NCBI RefSeq assembly: GCF_003056405.1
Contig: NZ_PYVZ01000014.1
Location: 57,441 to 121,440 of the forward strand
Reading direction: 5' to 3'
Origin: Devosia indica
GTDB lineage: Bacteria; Pseudomonadota; Alphaproteobacteria; Rhizobiales; Devosiaceae
Length of the DNA stretch: 64,000 nt
Position numbers and translations under genes: made by a program. The notes below the pieces were generated by a model. It was not told the DNA's origin. It saw nothing but the letters and a program-made list of their open reading frames with translations, and did no database searches. Position 1 is the first letter of the stretch, and each line of letters opens with the position of its first letter. Positions 45,751-53,806 of the stretch are shown here, one piece after another.

Positions 45751-45869
45751 CAGACAGCAGAAGTACCGCGTAGCTCACGCTTTACCACATACCCTGGCTG
45801 GACCCTTGGGCCCATGACGTGTCTCCGGCCGTTCCTGAGAGGTTGTTCCCACTCAGATTGGGCTAAAGA
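45751..45869 (-). pseudogene. Possible C-terminal remnant of a transcriptional regulator (weak), in a 590-base gap
   Basis: On the minus strand a 39-codon open stretch ends GPRVQPGYVVKRELRGTSAV, which resembles the end of LacI/GntR-type sugar regulators. It is bounded upstream by stops and has no start. If real, the rest of the gene is lost. The remainder of 45601-46192 shows no gene. Confidence 0.25.
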
Positions 45870-46192
45870 TCACCACATCTTCCATACAAGTCAAGTGGGC
45901 TTTGTGCCTCCTCCTTCTCCTTTTAGCGTCCGCTGTCGCCTGTCCGCGGATGCCAGGAGATATGCTTGGCCCGGTTGTGGCGCATCGCCAGCTTCACCGG
46001 GTCTGCCTTCCACCCGTCAACTGGGCAAGCAGATGGAGTCAAGCAGTGCCTGCCGGCCTCCTCGTTCTGTACCTTCATTCACGCCCGTTGCACACGTAAA
46101 CATAGCCAAAAATTTAGACTATTCGGCTAACTGTCATGCCCAGTGCGAGAGGCACACGTGTCTCGCAATACACAATCGAAGGGGCGAGAACG

Positions 46193-47155
46193 GTGAGCAG
46201 CGAAGACGAAGAGTTACGACTGAGGAAGCTCCATCAGTACAATCTTCTCGATACGCCAAAGGAGGATGCCTTTGATCGTATTACGCGTCTTGTATCCGCA
46301 CTGCTCGATGTTCCCATTGCCACGATAACGCTCGTTGATCGTGATCGACAATGGTTCAAGTCCGAACAGGGATTGGGCGTTGAGGAGACACCGCGTAGTC
46401 AGTCTTTCTGTGCCCATACGATGATTGGCGAAGGGCCGATGGTGGTCCAAGACGCTTCCCTGGACGCGCGCTTCGTTGATAATCCGTTGGTCACCGGTCA
46501 CCCTGCTATCCGGTTTTACGCTGGCGTCCCGCTTCACGCTGCGGACGGGACCTCGCTTGGCGCCCTTTGCGCCATTGATTCCAGTCCACGGCATATCGAA
46601 CCCCAACAGTTGAAGCTGCTTGCAGATCTCGCCAACCTCACCATGGAGCAATTCGAACTGCGGCTTCTGGCGACACTCGACGGACTGACCGGCGCAATGC
46701 GCCGCTCGTCCTTTCTGGCGACCGCCGAGCGCGATATGGTCCTGGCTGCAAAAAAAGGATCGCCCCTCTCATGCCTGATGATCGACGCGGACAACTTCAA
46801 AAGTCTGAATGACCAGTTCGGTCATGCCGTTGGCGATGAAGCTCTGGTGGCGATTGCCAAAGCCATCAGCGACCAGCTCCGTCGCGGTGATAGCCTCGGC
46901 AGAATGGGCGGTGAAGAATTCTGCGTGTCCTTGCCTGGTACAGAACTCAGTGGTGCGCTATCCGTCGCAGAACGGATGCGAGAGGTCATCGCAGCCATCC
47001 GTCTGCAGACGGACACAGGGGTGGTCAGCATTACGGCCAGTTTCGGCGCCGCTGCATTGTTGTCTTCCGACTCCAGTCCGTCCGATCTGATCCACCGCGC
47101 CGATGTCGCCCTCTACGAGGCCAAGAACTCGGGACGAAACCGAGTGGCAGCTTGA
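46193..47155 (+). CDS. GAF-GGDEF diguanylate cyclase
   Basis: Cytoplasmic cyclase of 320 residues. The start EDEELRLRKLHQYNLLDTPKEDAFDRI is the usual lead into a GAF sensor domain (about 15-150, with ITLVDRDRQWFKSEQGL and FCAHTMIGEGPMVV). The cyclase domain (about 160-320) has LDGLTGAMRR, MIDADNFKSLNDQFGH, the active-site GGEEF and LYEAKNSGRNRV. The GTG at 46193 with AAGGGG upstream is preferred; an ATG at 46136 lacks a ribosome-binding site. It stands alone on the plus strand. Confidence 0.9.
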   Translation: MSSEDEELRLRKLHQYNLLDTPKEDAFDRITRLVSALLDVPIATITLVDRDRQWFKSEQGLGVEETPRSQSFCAHTMIGEGPMVVQDASLDARFVDNPLVTGHPAIRFYAGVPLHAADGTSLGALCAIDSSPRHIEPQQLKLLADLANLTMEQFELRLLATLDGLTGAMRRSSFLATAERDMVLAAKKGSPLSCLMIDADNFKSLNDQFGHAVGDEALVAIAKAISDQLRRGDSLGRMGGEEFCVSLPGTELSGALSVAERMREVIAAIRLQTDTGVVSITASFGAAALLSSDSSPSDLIHRADVALYEAKNSGRNRVAA

Positions 47156-47245
47156 AGACGTCTGGCTCTACCCCGGCAGCCCAATAGCCGACCGGCGGAT
47201 ATGGGGCCGGATTCCCAAACGAGCGAATGGCTGATTAGGGCACAT

Positions 47246-47527
47246 TCCCACCGTCACCGGGCCACTGGTGCCCGGTCGCGCCGACGGCGTGCCCAATCCG
47301 CCCAGATCGCCCCCCTGCCCCGATGCATTGCCCTTAAGCAGGTTCATCTTTGGCGAGCCGATAAAGCTGGCGACGAACAGGTTGCGCGGATTGTTATAGA
47401 GTTCGAACGGGGTGCCCACCTGTTCGAGGTTGCCCTTGTTGAGCACGGCGATGCGCGTGGCCATGGTCATGGCTTCGGTCTGGTCGTGCGTCACATAGAT
47501 CATGGTGGTGCCCAGGCGATTATACAG
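47246..47527 (-). repeat. Duplicated fragment of the sugar ABC ATPase gene
   Basis: About 280 bases match 40566-40846 in the same orientation with only a handful of differences, and the second half is essentially identical. The fragment encodes the part from [16 protein letters not shown] to about GTSGPVTVG of the ATPase, without Walker A, signature or start. It is not a functional gene. The two copies flank the ABC operon, dioxygenase and cyclase as direct repeats. Confidence 0.9.
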
Positions 47528-47684
47528 GGTAGTCACGTCGGGGTTGGTACGCGGGGGCGTCCCTTACTTCTTCGGCGTAGTTCCACCCGGCACGAAACAC
47601 ACCCGCCCACCTAAAGCAAAAAGATGCCGTCTTATAGGCTGCTAGCGATGTGATCAGGCACAGCGATGGGTACGCCTGCCCGCC

Positions 47685-48176
47685 CTACTCCGCTGATGCG
47701 CAAAATGGCGTAATAAGCCGAAACGCACCCTGTTCGGAAACTTCAGCCAGACCGTCGGCGATCAGTTCTTCGCCGATAGCGCGGAACTCATCATCGCTGA
47801 GCGCGAGACCGTCGAGGATCTCGTTGATGTTTGAACGATCTAAAACACAACCGGCGTTCTCGATCGCGGCAACTGTACGATCTTTCGGGGTCCCTGCATG
47901 TGTATTGAGGGGTACAGAGGGGCAATTTGGCGAGGTAAGCCGGAACACGCCCATCTCCGAAACATCGGCCGAACCTTCGGCGACGAGTTCCTCGCCGATA
48001 GCGCGGAACTCATCATCGCTGAGCCCGAGACCGCCGAGGACCTCGTTCATGTTCGAGGCCTCGAGAACACAACCGGCTTCTTCGATGGCGGCAACCGTGC
48101 GGTCCTTCGGGGTCTCGGCATGAGCGGCGATGGGCACAAACATGCAGACTGCGAGCAGGATACGCGAACGTTTCAT
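47685..48176 (-). CDS. Exported protein of two tandem cysteine-containing repeats
   Basis: Protein of 163 residues with a signal peptide (about 1-20, ending AAHAE). Two copies of an about 64-residue unit follow, about 65% identical. Each begins TPKDRTVAAIE.AGCVL, continues SNxNEhL.GL.LSDDEFRAIGEEL and ends FRL..P.C, so each has two cysteines that could form a disulfide. I do not know this family. GGAG lies 10 bases before the ATG. It is the last of a row of exported proteins on this strand. Confidence 0.65.
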   Translation of the reverse strand: MKRSRILLAVCMFVPIAAHAETPKDRTVAAIEEAGCVLEASNMNEVLGGLGLSDDEFRAIGEELVAEGSADVSEMGVFRLTSPNCPSVPLNTHAGTPKDRTVAAIENAGCVLDRSNINEILDGLALSDDEFRAIGEELIADGLAEVSEQGAFRLITPFCASAE

Positions 48177-48351
48177 CGTCGGGTGCTCCTTCCTATGGGC
48201 CTTGGTTGAAATTTCTCCTCTCGCCATTTCGCGAGGGCATTTCTCACCTTTCGTGCAGAAGCCTGTAGCACTGCGCTAGGCCCTCCGCCCCGTTCGTTCA
48301 AACGGTCTGAAGCCGAGAGCAATTGAAAAGCGTTCCCGGCCACCCTCGGGA

Positions 48352-48954
48352 TCAGGGGAAAGCTGCCGGTGGTGTGCTGTCGAGGCAGGCCGTTAGCCGG
48401 AAGATACCCCTTGGCATGGGGTCACGTTCGGCTCCTGGATCGTCGGTCAATGCAGGCAAGTGATACCAAAGCGCGGTGTTCAGCTCCGGTATCAGCAGCC
48501 AAGCTGGGGCCGGCTGCCCCTGTTGCGGCTGCGCCAAGGTAAAGCCCAGCTCTGCATCCAACGCATAGAAGCGCAGCAGTGACAGCAGTTCGTCCATCGG
48601 GGCATCTGGCCAGCGGGAACGAAAGGCCTCGATGGTGTTTGCCGGACCGGTTTCACGCGCTTCGGGGGCATACGGATCGCCGACCGGGCCGAGTGTTATG
48701 TTTCCCTGCGATGCGGCGACCTCGAATACAAACCAATAGTCGCGTTGGGGCGTCGTGAGCCGCAGATAGAGGTCCGAGGAAAACCCGGCGCGCGTCCGTG
48801 CCGGAATAAGCGTGATGGCAAACTCGTCGCCCTCGGTCACCAATGTATATTCAGAGCGTTCTGCTGGACAGTCCGCCAATGCGACCTCAGGTTGAGCCTC
48901 TGCAGCGGCGGGGGAGATCAACGCAGCCAACAGAGTGACGACATACCGTTTCAT
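48352..48954 (-). CDS. Exported protein, unknown
   Basis: Protein of 200 residues with a signal peptide (MKRYVVTLLAALISPAAAEA). The mature part is mostly beta-strand and has two cysteines, one near the start (ALADCPAE) and one near the end (RLTACLDS), that could bridge. YWFVFEVAASQGNITLGPVG and WLLIPELNTALWYHLP are prominent. No family is recognised. Same strand and similar composition as its neighbours, so it belongs to the exported-protein cluster. Confidence 0.6.
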   Translation of the reverse strand: MKRYVVTLLAALISPAAAEAQPEVALADCPAERSEYTLVTEGDEFAITLIPARTRAGFSSDLYLRLTTPQRDYWFVFEVAASQGNITLGPVGDPYAPEARETGPANTIEAFRSRWPDAPMDELLSLLRFYALDAELGFTLAQPQQGQPAPAWLLIPELNTALWYHLPALTDDPGAERDPMPRGIFRLTACLDSTPPAAFP

Positions 48955-48980
48955 ACTTGGCTCCTATTGGCTGGCCTGGT

Positions 48981-49430
48981 TCAGTGAGCCCACATGCAGC
49001 GCGACGTCATACTGGCCCTGGGCCGCGCTCTCGATCTAAAGTATGGCGCAGATCCTGGTGGTATCGACGGCAGCAGGTTTATGTCCATGACCGCGCCCGC
49101 CATGGCTAAATGGCTTTGACCGATGAGCTGGGGCTTATCCTCCTGATCGCAGTCTCCGGCCCACACCAATAAGGCTTCGCCAGGCGTCAGTGCCGGCTCG
49201 GCGATCTCGGGAGAGGGTGCCAACCATCGGCTCGGTCACCCTCGCACGACAGTCCAAGAGCGGGGTATCCGTTTTCGTCATCGAGCCGCAGTTCGAGAAA
49301 ACTTGTGATCCTATCGGCCACCATCACCATCAACCGCATGTAACCGATGCCCGATGGATCCTCCGGCGGTTCGACAAGAATGCGCAGAACGCAGTTGGGG
49401 AAAACGTCGCAGTCCTCACTGCAATAGGCT
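48981..49430 (-). pseudogene. Broken exported-protein gene
   Basis: Two protein-like stretches lie in different minus-strand frames. The upstream one (about 49430-49205) reads DCDVFPNCVLRILVEPPED, then GYMRLMVMVADRITSFLELR, then LSCEGDRADGWHPLP. The downstream one (to 48981) reads EIAEPALTPGEALLVWAGD, then QEDKPQLIGQSHLAMAG. Joined at about 49205 they make one plausible domain. No start codon precedes the first. A frameshift plus loss of the 5' end is likely. Confidence 0.35.
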
Positions 49431-49910
49431 CAAAACGGCTTCGAACGTGAGGTTTACGCTGAGAGTGTCGTCGGGCTCTGGATTGCGAAGGGCAATCCGG
49501 TCCATACTCGTTAGTACACCTTCCACTTGGCCCGCTATTGCCAGCAAACCGCCTTGGTATGAGGCGCTCGTAATTGTCAGGGAGAGTGCATCGTTCAGGT
49601 CCGCACGATAGCTATGATATGGATCGGTATCGAGAATTGGAACGTCGATTTCCGCGGAAAGGAAGTCGCCATCGAGATCGCCGATCCACTCTGCGCCGAG
49701 GGACAAGTTTCCCAGGCCGCGCTCTCTCAATGCGGACGCTCGAAAGTAAATCGAAAAGCTCGAAGACGTGTAATCGGACTGCTCCGTCCAGACCGACAGT
49801 TCAATCTCTTCGCCTGCGATCGTCCCTGACGCTGCTCCCCCCGGCTCCGCAGCCGCGACGGGTATGGCAACGGCGAGGAAGCCGAATGCAGTGATGGCTG
49901 ATCTAAGCAT
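49416..49910 (-). CDS. Exported EPGG-type protein, copy A
   Basis: Protein of 164 residues with a signal peptide (about 1-20, ending VAAAEPGG). The mature N-terminus EPGGAASGTIAGEEIELSVW resembles that of the protein encoded at 51071-51532 (EPGGLVTGSFADQPLELKV), and both continue with beta-strand segments and end in a hydrophobic-acidic stretch (NLTFEAVLSLLQ versus TFSFDTLLEELD). They appear to be diverged paralogues. Function unknown. The ATG at 49910 is preceded by GGAGAAG. Confidence 0.6.
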   Translation of the reverse strand: MLRSAITAFGFLAVAIPVAAAEPGGAASGTIAGEEIELSVWTEQSDYTSSSFSIYFRASALRERGLGNLSLGAEWIGDLDGDFLSAEIDVPILDTDPYHSYRADLNDALSLTITSASYQGGLLAIAGQVEGVLTSMDRIALRNPEPDDTLSVNLTFEAVLSLLQ

Positions 49911-49965
49911 AGTGGTGACTTCTCCAGATTTCTTGAAATTTCCGTAGATCGTTCGCCGAGCGTGA

Positions 49966-51069
49966 TCATCGCGCGTCCGAGAACGTTCTGGCTTTAAAGG
50001 TCGAGAAACTGCCCTTGGTATTGTCCAGGGTTGTTCGGGAGCTTGAATGCCGTTTCGTTTTCGTCCCCCACGCGATGGACTGCAATCTAGGCAGAGTTGG
50101 GCGTATCGCTCGTGCCCGCACCACGCGCTGGTTGGCATCGACAGTCTCGGTTGTCGACGATATGCTGTTGATTTCGTCCGACCTTGCTGCACCGCGAACC
50201 ACGAACCCGGCACCCACGTCTATCTGCGCGTACGCCGCCGCCACCTCGAGAGTTCGTCGGGACATAACCCGTTCGCTATGATTAAAATGGTTGCAGGTTT
50301 CATAGGTGCCGGGCTCCGCGGATGCAGTGAACGTGGCCTGATCTTTGATCTGAATCCGGCGATAGCCACTTGCCTCTCCTTCGGGTGTGCCGCTGGGAAC
50401 AATGGCCATGTGGCCCCGCGGAGCCAGACCCTCACCTTCCCAGCTCACCTTGAACGCGGACTCAACCAAGGGCTGTGCAGGGCCGAAGCCCTGGGCGGTT
50501 GGCTGATGCGACGAGATGGGCGGGAAAATGGCATGGAGATTGCGCGCGCTGTACAACGCCAGACTTGCCTCGGTCTGCGAGAAGTCGTCCTGCGCCGTCG
50601 AATGGACAGTCACAATGTAATCGCCGAACGGCAGCTCCGTGGTAAAAGGGTTCGCGGTGCCGGTCTGCACCATGTTGAACGAAGTATCTGATATCTCCCA
50701 GATCACCTCGCCGGACAAAAGCGGCAACTGCAGTGGCTCTGCTGGCCGCTCCCAGACGGTCTCGTCGCCAATCTCCCCGCCTCCGAGATTTGCGGTAAAG
50801 GTAAAACTCCCCGAAGCAGGCGCGGCCGTACGGTTCCGATCATAGACGATCTCGAAGGTGCTCTCCTGAACGCCCATGGCCACACTTGTCCCGATGGCGG
50901 CCTCGGTCCAAGTTCCCGCATACAGCGGACCAATCTGTCGTAGGTCAAGATTACCCGCTCGGTGGACATCAGAGTTGCAGACCGGGTTGGACCGGTCACC
51001 GGCCAGTGCTGATGTCGCCGTAGCGATCAGCAGCAGGATCGCAATTCGGACAAGGGCCGGTCCAGCCAT
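49966..51069 (-). CDS. Exported protein with Ig-like segment, unknown
   Basis: Protein of 367 residues with a signal peptide (MAGPALVRIAILLLIATATSALAG). The first part (about 55-180) reads like a beta-sandwich (TFEIVYDRNRTAAPASGSF, WEISDTSFNMVQTGTANPF). A segment at about 200-290 (FKVSWEGEGLAPRGHMAIV, ATFTASAEPGTYETC) resembles Ig-like repeats of alphaproteobacterial surface proteins. The C-terminal about 60 residues are basic and low in hydrophobics and may be the product of a shifted frame. It starts one base after the upstream paralogue ends. Confidence 0.55.
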   Translation of the reverse strand: MAGPALVRIAILLLIATATSALAGDRSNPVCNSDVHRAGNLDLRQIGPLYAGTWTEAAIGTSVAMGVQESTFEIVYDRNRTAAPASGSFTFTANLGGGEIGDETVWERPAEPLQLPLLSGEVIWEISDTSFNMVQTGTANPFTTELPFGDYIVTVHSTAQDDFSQTEASLALYSARNLHAIFPPISSHQPTAQGFGPAQPLVESAFKVSWEGEGLAPRGHMAIVPSGTPEGEASGYRRIQIKDQATFTASAEPGTYETCNHFNHSERVMSRRTLEVAAAYAQIDVGAGFVVRGAARSDEINSISSTTETVDANQRVVRARAIRPTLPRLQSIAWGTKTKRHSSSRTTLDNTKGSFSTFKARTFSDAR

Positions 51070-51070
51070 C

Positions 51071-51532
51071 TCAGTCAAGCTCTTCAAGCAGTGTGTCGAA
51101 GCTGAAGGTGACAGGCCGGGTTTCGGATGAGGGGCCACCGCTGACTTGCCCCATAAGCGTACCCTTCAAGGTGACGATCCCGTCGCCCGGCGTGAATTCC
51201 TCCAGGGTCAGTGTCAGGCTGTCCTGACCGCCGGTCCAATTCCGCCCCACGTCGCGCGCGAAGGTGATCGTCAGCACCATTTCGTCGGGCGCGGGCAATT
51301 CGCCATTGATCGTCAGTTCCAGGTCAACCGGCCCCTGTTCGCCCTCCGTCTGTGTGGCAAGCAAGAAGGCGTCAGCATAGTTGCCGACGATCGTCGCGCC
51401 GGCCAATTCGGAAGCAACCTTTAGCTCCAACGGCTGGTCGGCAAAGCTGCCAGTAACCAGCCCTCCAGGCTCGTTGGCCAGCGCTGGCAACGTCAGCAGG
51501 CAGACTAGAACAGTTGTGGCCGACCTTCGCAT
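51071..51532 (-). CDS. Exported EPGG-type protein, copy B
   Basis: Protein of 153 residues with a signal peptide (MRRSATTVLVCLLTLPALA) and a mature N-terminus NEPGGLVTGSFADQPLELKV like that of copy A. The rest is beta-strand-rich (VDLELTINGELPAPDEMVLTI, QDSLTLTLEEFTPGDGIVTL). It is the first gene of a run of exported proteins on the minus strand: copy B, Ig-like protein, copy A, broken gene, 200-residue protein, tandem-cysteine protein. Confidence 0.6.
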   Translation of the reverse strand: MRRSATTVLVCLLTLPALANEPGGLVTGSFADQPLELKVASELAGATIVGNYADAFLLATQTEGEQGPVDLELTINGELPAPDEMVLTITFARDVGRNWTGGQDSLTLTLEEFTPGDGIVTLKGTLMGQVSGGPSSETRPVTFSFDTLLEELD

Positions 51533-51912
51533 GGTCGAGAAGAAAGTCACGAGCAATTTCTCCCGCTGATCGACGCTAAGTCTAGTTCTTCTCAAGGCTG
51601 GCCGCCCCGTTCGTTTGAACGGGGTGCGCGGCTGCCTGTCTCAACGACAATCAACCAGCTGATTTCCAGCCCGATTTCACCGGAAATTCGATCCGTACAG
51701 GTGAGAAATTCGTCCTGCCGCGCCGATGGCAATTGCCCGAGTTCGGCGAGCATGGAGTGCGCTTGCGGGTGATAAATTCCCGCCTTTGGGGCAAGAACTC
51801 TTCGGGGTCAGCAATTTGGACTTTGAGAGCCATCAATAGCTGTAGGTTCCGGGCACCGAACCGAAACAGTGCGCCGTAACTACGCCGGCTATCCGCCCGC
51901 ATCTGTGTTATC
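51533..51912. other. Divergent region, no gene recognised
   Basis: About 380 bases between the exported-protein run and the LOV gene. Short open frames on both strands look accidental. A GCCCCGTTCGTTTGAACGG stretch at 51600 is nearly the same as one at 48285-48303 upstream of the 200-residue gene's 3' end region, hinting at a short dispersed repeat. Confidence 0.35.
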
Positions 51913-52425
51913 ATGACAATATTGATAGCCAAACCTTCGAACCGCTTGCATCAGATCTACAGGACAATGACGCTCATAAGGCACGCCCACTCTAGGCCCG
52001 AAATTTCTGACTTGGAGCTCGATCCTGCGATCCAGGCTTTGACGTTGTCCGACGTTCGCATGGCTGGTGCACCGCTCGTCTACGTGAACCGCGGCTTTGA
52101 AAAAATGACAGGTTATGAGCGTGGCGAAATCATCGGAAAAAATTGTCGCTTTCTTCAAGGGCCTGATACGAGCTCAGACGCCATCGCGGAAATGCGGGCT
52201 GCAATCGCGAGGGGCGCCCCCTTGATCGTGGACGTGCTGAACTACCGAAAGGACGGCACTCCATTCTGGAACCGGCTGTCGCTGACGCCGGTCAAGGATC
52301 CTCTGGGCAGAGCAACGCACTATATCGGCATCCAGAGTGACATTACGCGAATGCGTTTCTTGCAAGAGCGTCTCCAATCGATTGCCCTTGATCTTGCAGC
52401 AACCGATAAGCATGAGCTCGACTGA
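51913..52425 (+). CDS. Short LOV-domain blue-light photoreceptor
   Basis: Protein of 170 residues consisting of one LOV (light, oxygen, voltage) PAS domain. The flavin-binding signature GKNCRFLQG is intact at 75-83; Cys78 would form the light-dependent bond with FMN. The surrounding pattern (APLVYVNRGFEKMTGYERGEI, NYRKDGTPFWNRLSLTPVKD, HYIGIQSDIT) is canonical. There is no attached kinase or cyclase, only a short C-terminal helix (RFLQERLQSIALDLAATDK), as in short LOV proteins of Pseudomonas and Roseobacter relatives. The true start may be the ATG at 51967. FMN comes from the riboflavin pathway. Confidence 0.88.
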   Translation: MTILIAKPSNRLHQIYRTMTLIRHAHSRPEISDLELDPAIQALTLSDVRMAGAPLVYVNRGFEKMTGYERGEIIGKNCRFLQGPDTSSDAIAEMRAAIARGAPLIVDVLNYRKDGTPFWNRLSLTPVKDPLGRATHYIGIQSDITRMRFLQERLQSIALDLAATDKHELD

Positions 52426-52837
52426 AGCGTAATTTTTGAGTTCGGCGCGGTGCCATGTTCCGCTACTGCTGGATACAGTGTTTGGGCAAGAAAGAACGGT
52501 CCCTCAAAACGCGCGTATTTCGAATCTGGACTTCGTCCGATCACGCGGTACCGCGCCTCCAACCAACCAGCAGCCGAATCGCCATGGCCCCGAAGAGTAC
52601 CCTCTGTGGCATTGGCCATGGGCTGGAGAACCAGATCGCGCCCAAGACGAGGAACAAAAGGGCGATCAAAACAAAATGTCCGCCAATCAGCAGAGCGACT
52701 GGCAGCCTCGAGCCCGACCATGGGGCGCGCTTGGAACCTTACTCTCGCCGCTAGATCGCAGCCCAATCAATAACTCTTGCCACAGAATTTAGTTTTCGCT
52801 AGCGCTGTGCCGCAGCGAAAAAGGGGCCATTTCAAGG
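52426..52837. other. Gap with a possible truncated membrane-protein remnant
   Basis: On the minus strand, 52541-52738 is an open stretch reading SRLPVALLIGGHFVLIALLF, then LVLGAIWFSSPWPMPQRVLF, then AMAIRLLVGWRRGTA and stop. It looks like the last helix pair of a small membrane protein but has no usable start. Other frames here look accidental. Confidence 0.25.
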
Positions 52838-53029
52838 GTGATTGTGAGATCGACCAGTGCCGTTGGGGTCGGGCGCCCTGCCGTCTATGTGAATGCGGCC
52901 CATATTGTATCTTTCATCGACCAGACTGGCGGATGCCAAATCCGGGTTTCCGGCGGCAACAACGTCATTGCGGTGACCGAGAGCGCGGAAAAGGTAGCGC
53001 AGCTCATAGCTGTAGCGGTTCAGAGCTGA
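52838..53029 (+). CDS. Small FlbD-like protein
   Basis: A GTG-initiated protein of 63 residues. The pattern VYVNAAHIVSFIDQTGGCQIRV with NNVIAVTESAEKVAQLIA resembles FlbD-type small proteins, in which a VN-x2-HI-x-x-I/F segment is followed by two strands and a final helix. AAAAAGGGG lies upstream of the GTG. It is not near flagellar genes, so a link to motility is not supported. It follows the LOV gene on the same strand but is about 410 bases away. Confidence 0.5.
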   Translation: MIVRSTSAVGVGRPAVYVNAAHIVSFIDQTGGCQIRVSGGNNVIAVTESAEKVAQLIAVAVQS

Positions 53030-53162
53030 GCTACTGACTCTAGCAGAACGAGCTGGCGCCGCCTCTGTTCGGAAACCAAACTCTGCCGTATTTGACTAAG
53101 CATTCACGCAAGCTGTTAATTTGGCTTCGCCATGGTGCCGTCAATTATCAATGGAGCGCCTC

Positions 53163-53534
53163 ATGATCCGCCTTTCCATCGCGACCATTGCCCTGTTGGG
53201 CCTGGCCTCTGTCGTTACCACCGCTCAGGAGGTGGAATTGCCGGCCGAATGCGAGCCAACCACTCTGTTTGAGGCCTTTGGTATCGATCCGGTTGAGGGC
53301 TGCGAGGCTGACGACCAGACCGATAGCACTGCAGATGGCAGTGAGGAGGATGCGAATAGCAATCCAGTCTCCGTGGCAGCAAAACTGCCCGGCAGCAATC
53401 GGGAAGCTGCCTTGGCCCACGCGAATGAGAAAAGCGGCGGCGCGGTCGAGAGAGCCCATTCGAAACACAGCGAGAGTGCATCCGAGAGCCGCGAAAACGG
53501 TGGTGGCAACGGCAACGGCAACGGTAAGAAGTAG
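53163..53534 (+). CDS. Small exported acidic protein with Gly/Asn tail
   Basis: Protein of 123 residues with a signal peptide (MIRLSIATIALLGLASVVTTAQ). The mature part is acidic, with two cysteines (AECEPTT, EGCEADD) about 20 residues apart, then a hydrophilic middle (EKSGGAVERAHSKHSES) and a C-terminal ENGGGNGNGNGKK. No family recognised. The tail composition recalls that of the FecR protein downstream (GHGNGRP), which suggests a related pair. Confidence 0.55.
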   Translation: MIRLSIATIALLGLASVVTTAQEVELPAECEPTTLFEAFGIDPVEGCEADDQTDSTADGSEEDANSNPVSVAAKLPGSNREAALAHANEKSGGAVERAHSKHSESASESRENGGGNGNGNGKK

Positions 53535-53806
53535 TCGTCTCAATAAAGAACGCCGCGCCCTCCGGGCTGGTTATTCTCATGGCCGGAGACGGCCCCCAAT
53601 CTTGGGCTACTGGCCCTGGCAATCGACTTGGTTGCTCGGGCCTTTCGACTATGGGGACCTTCACAACTTGAAGCAAATGCAAACGACATCTTGGGTTTAT
53701 TGGCAATGATGTCTGCAAAGAAGGTGACTGCTCCCTGGCGTCCATAAAGACTCTGTAAAGCCCCGGGGGCGCTGGCTGCCTGGGATTTATCACGTTGGGG
53801 GAACCC

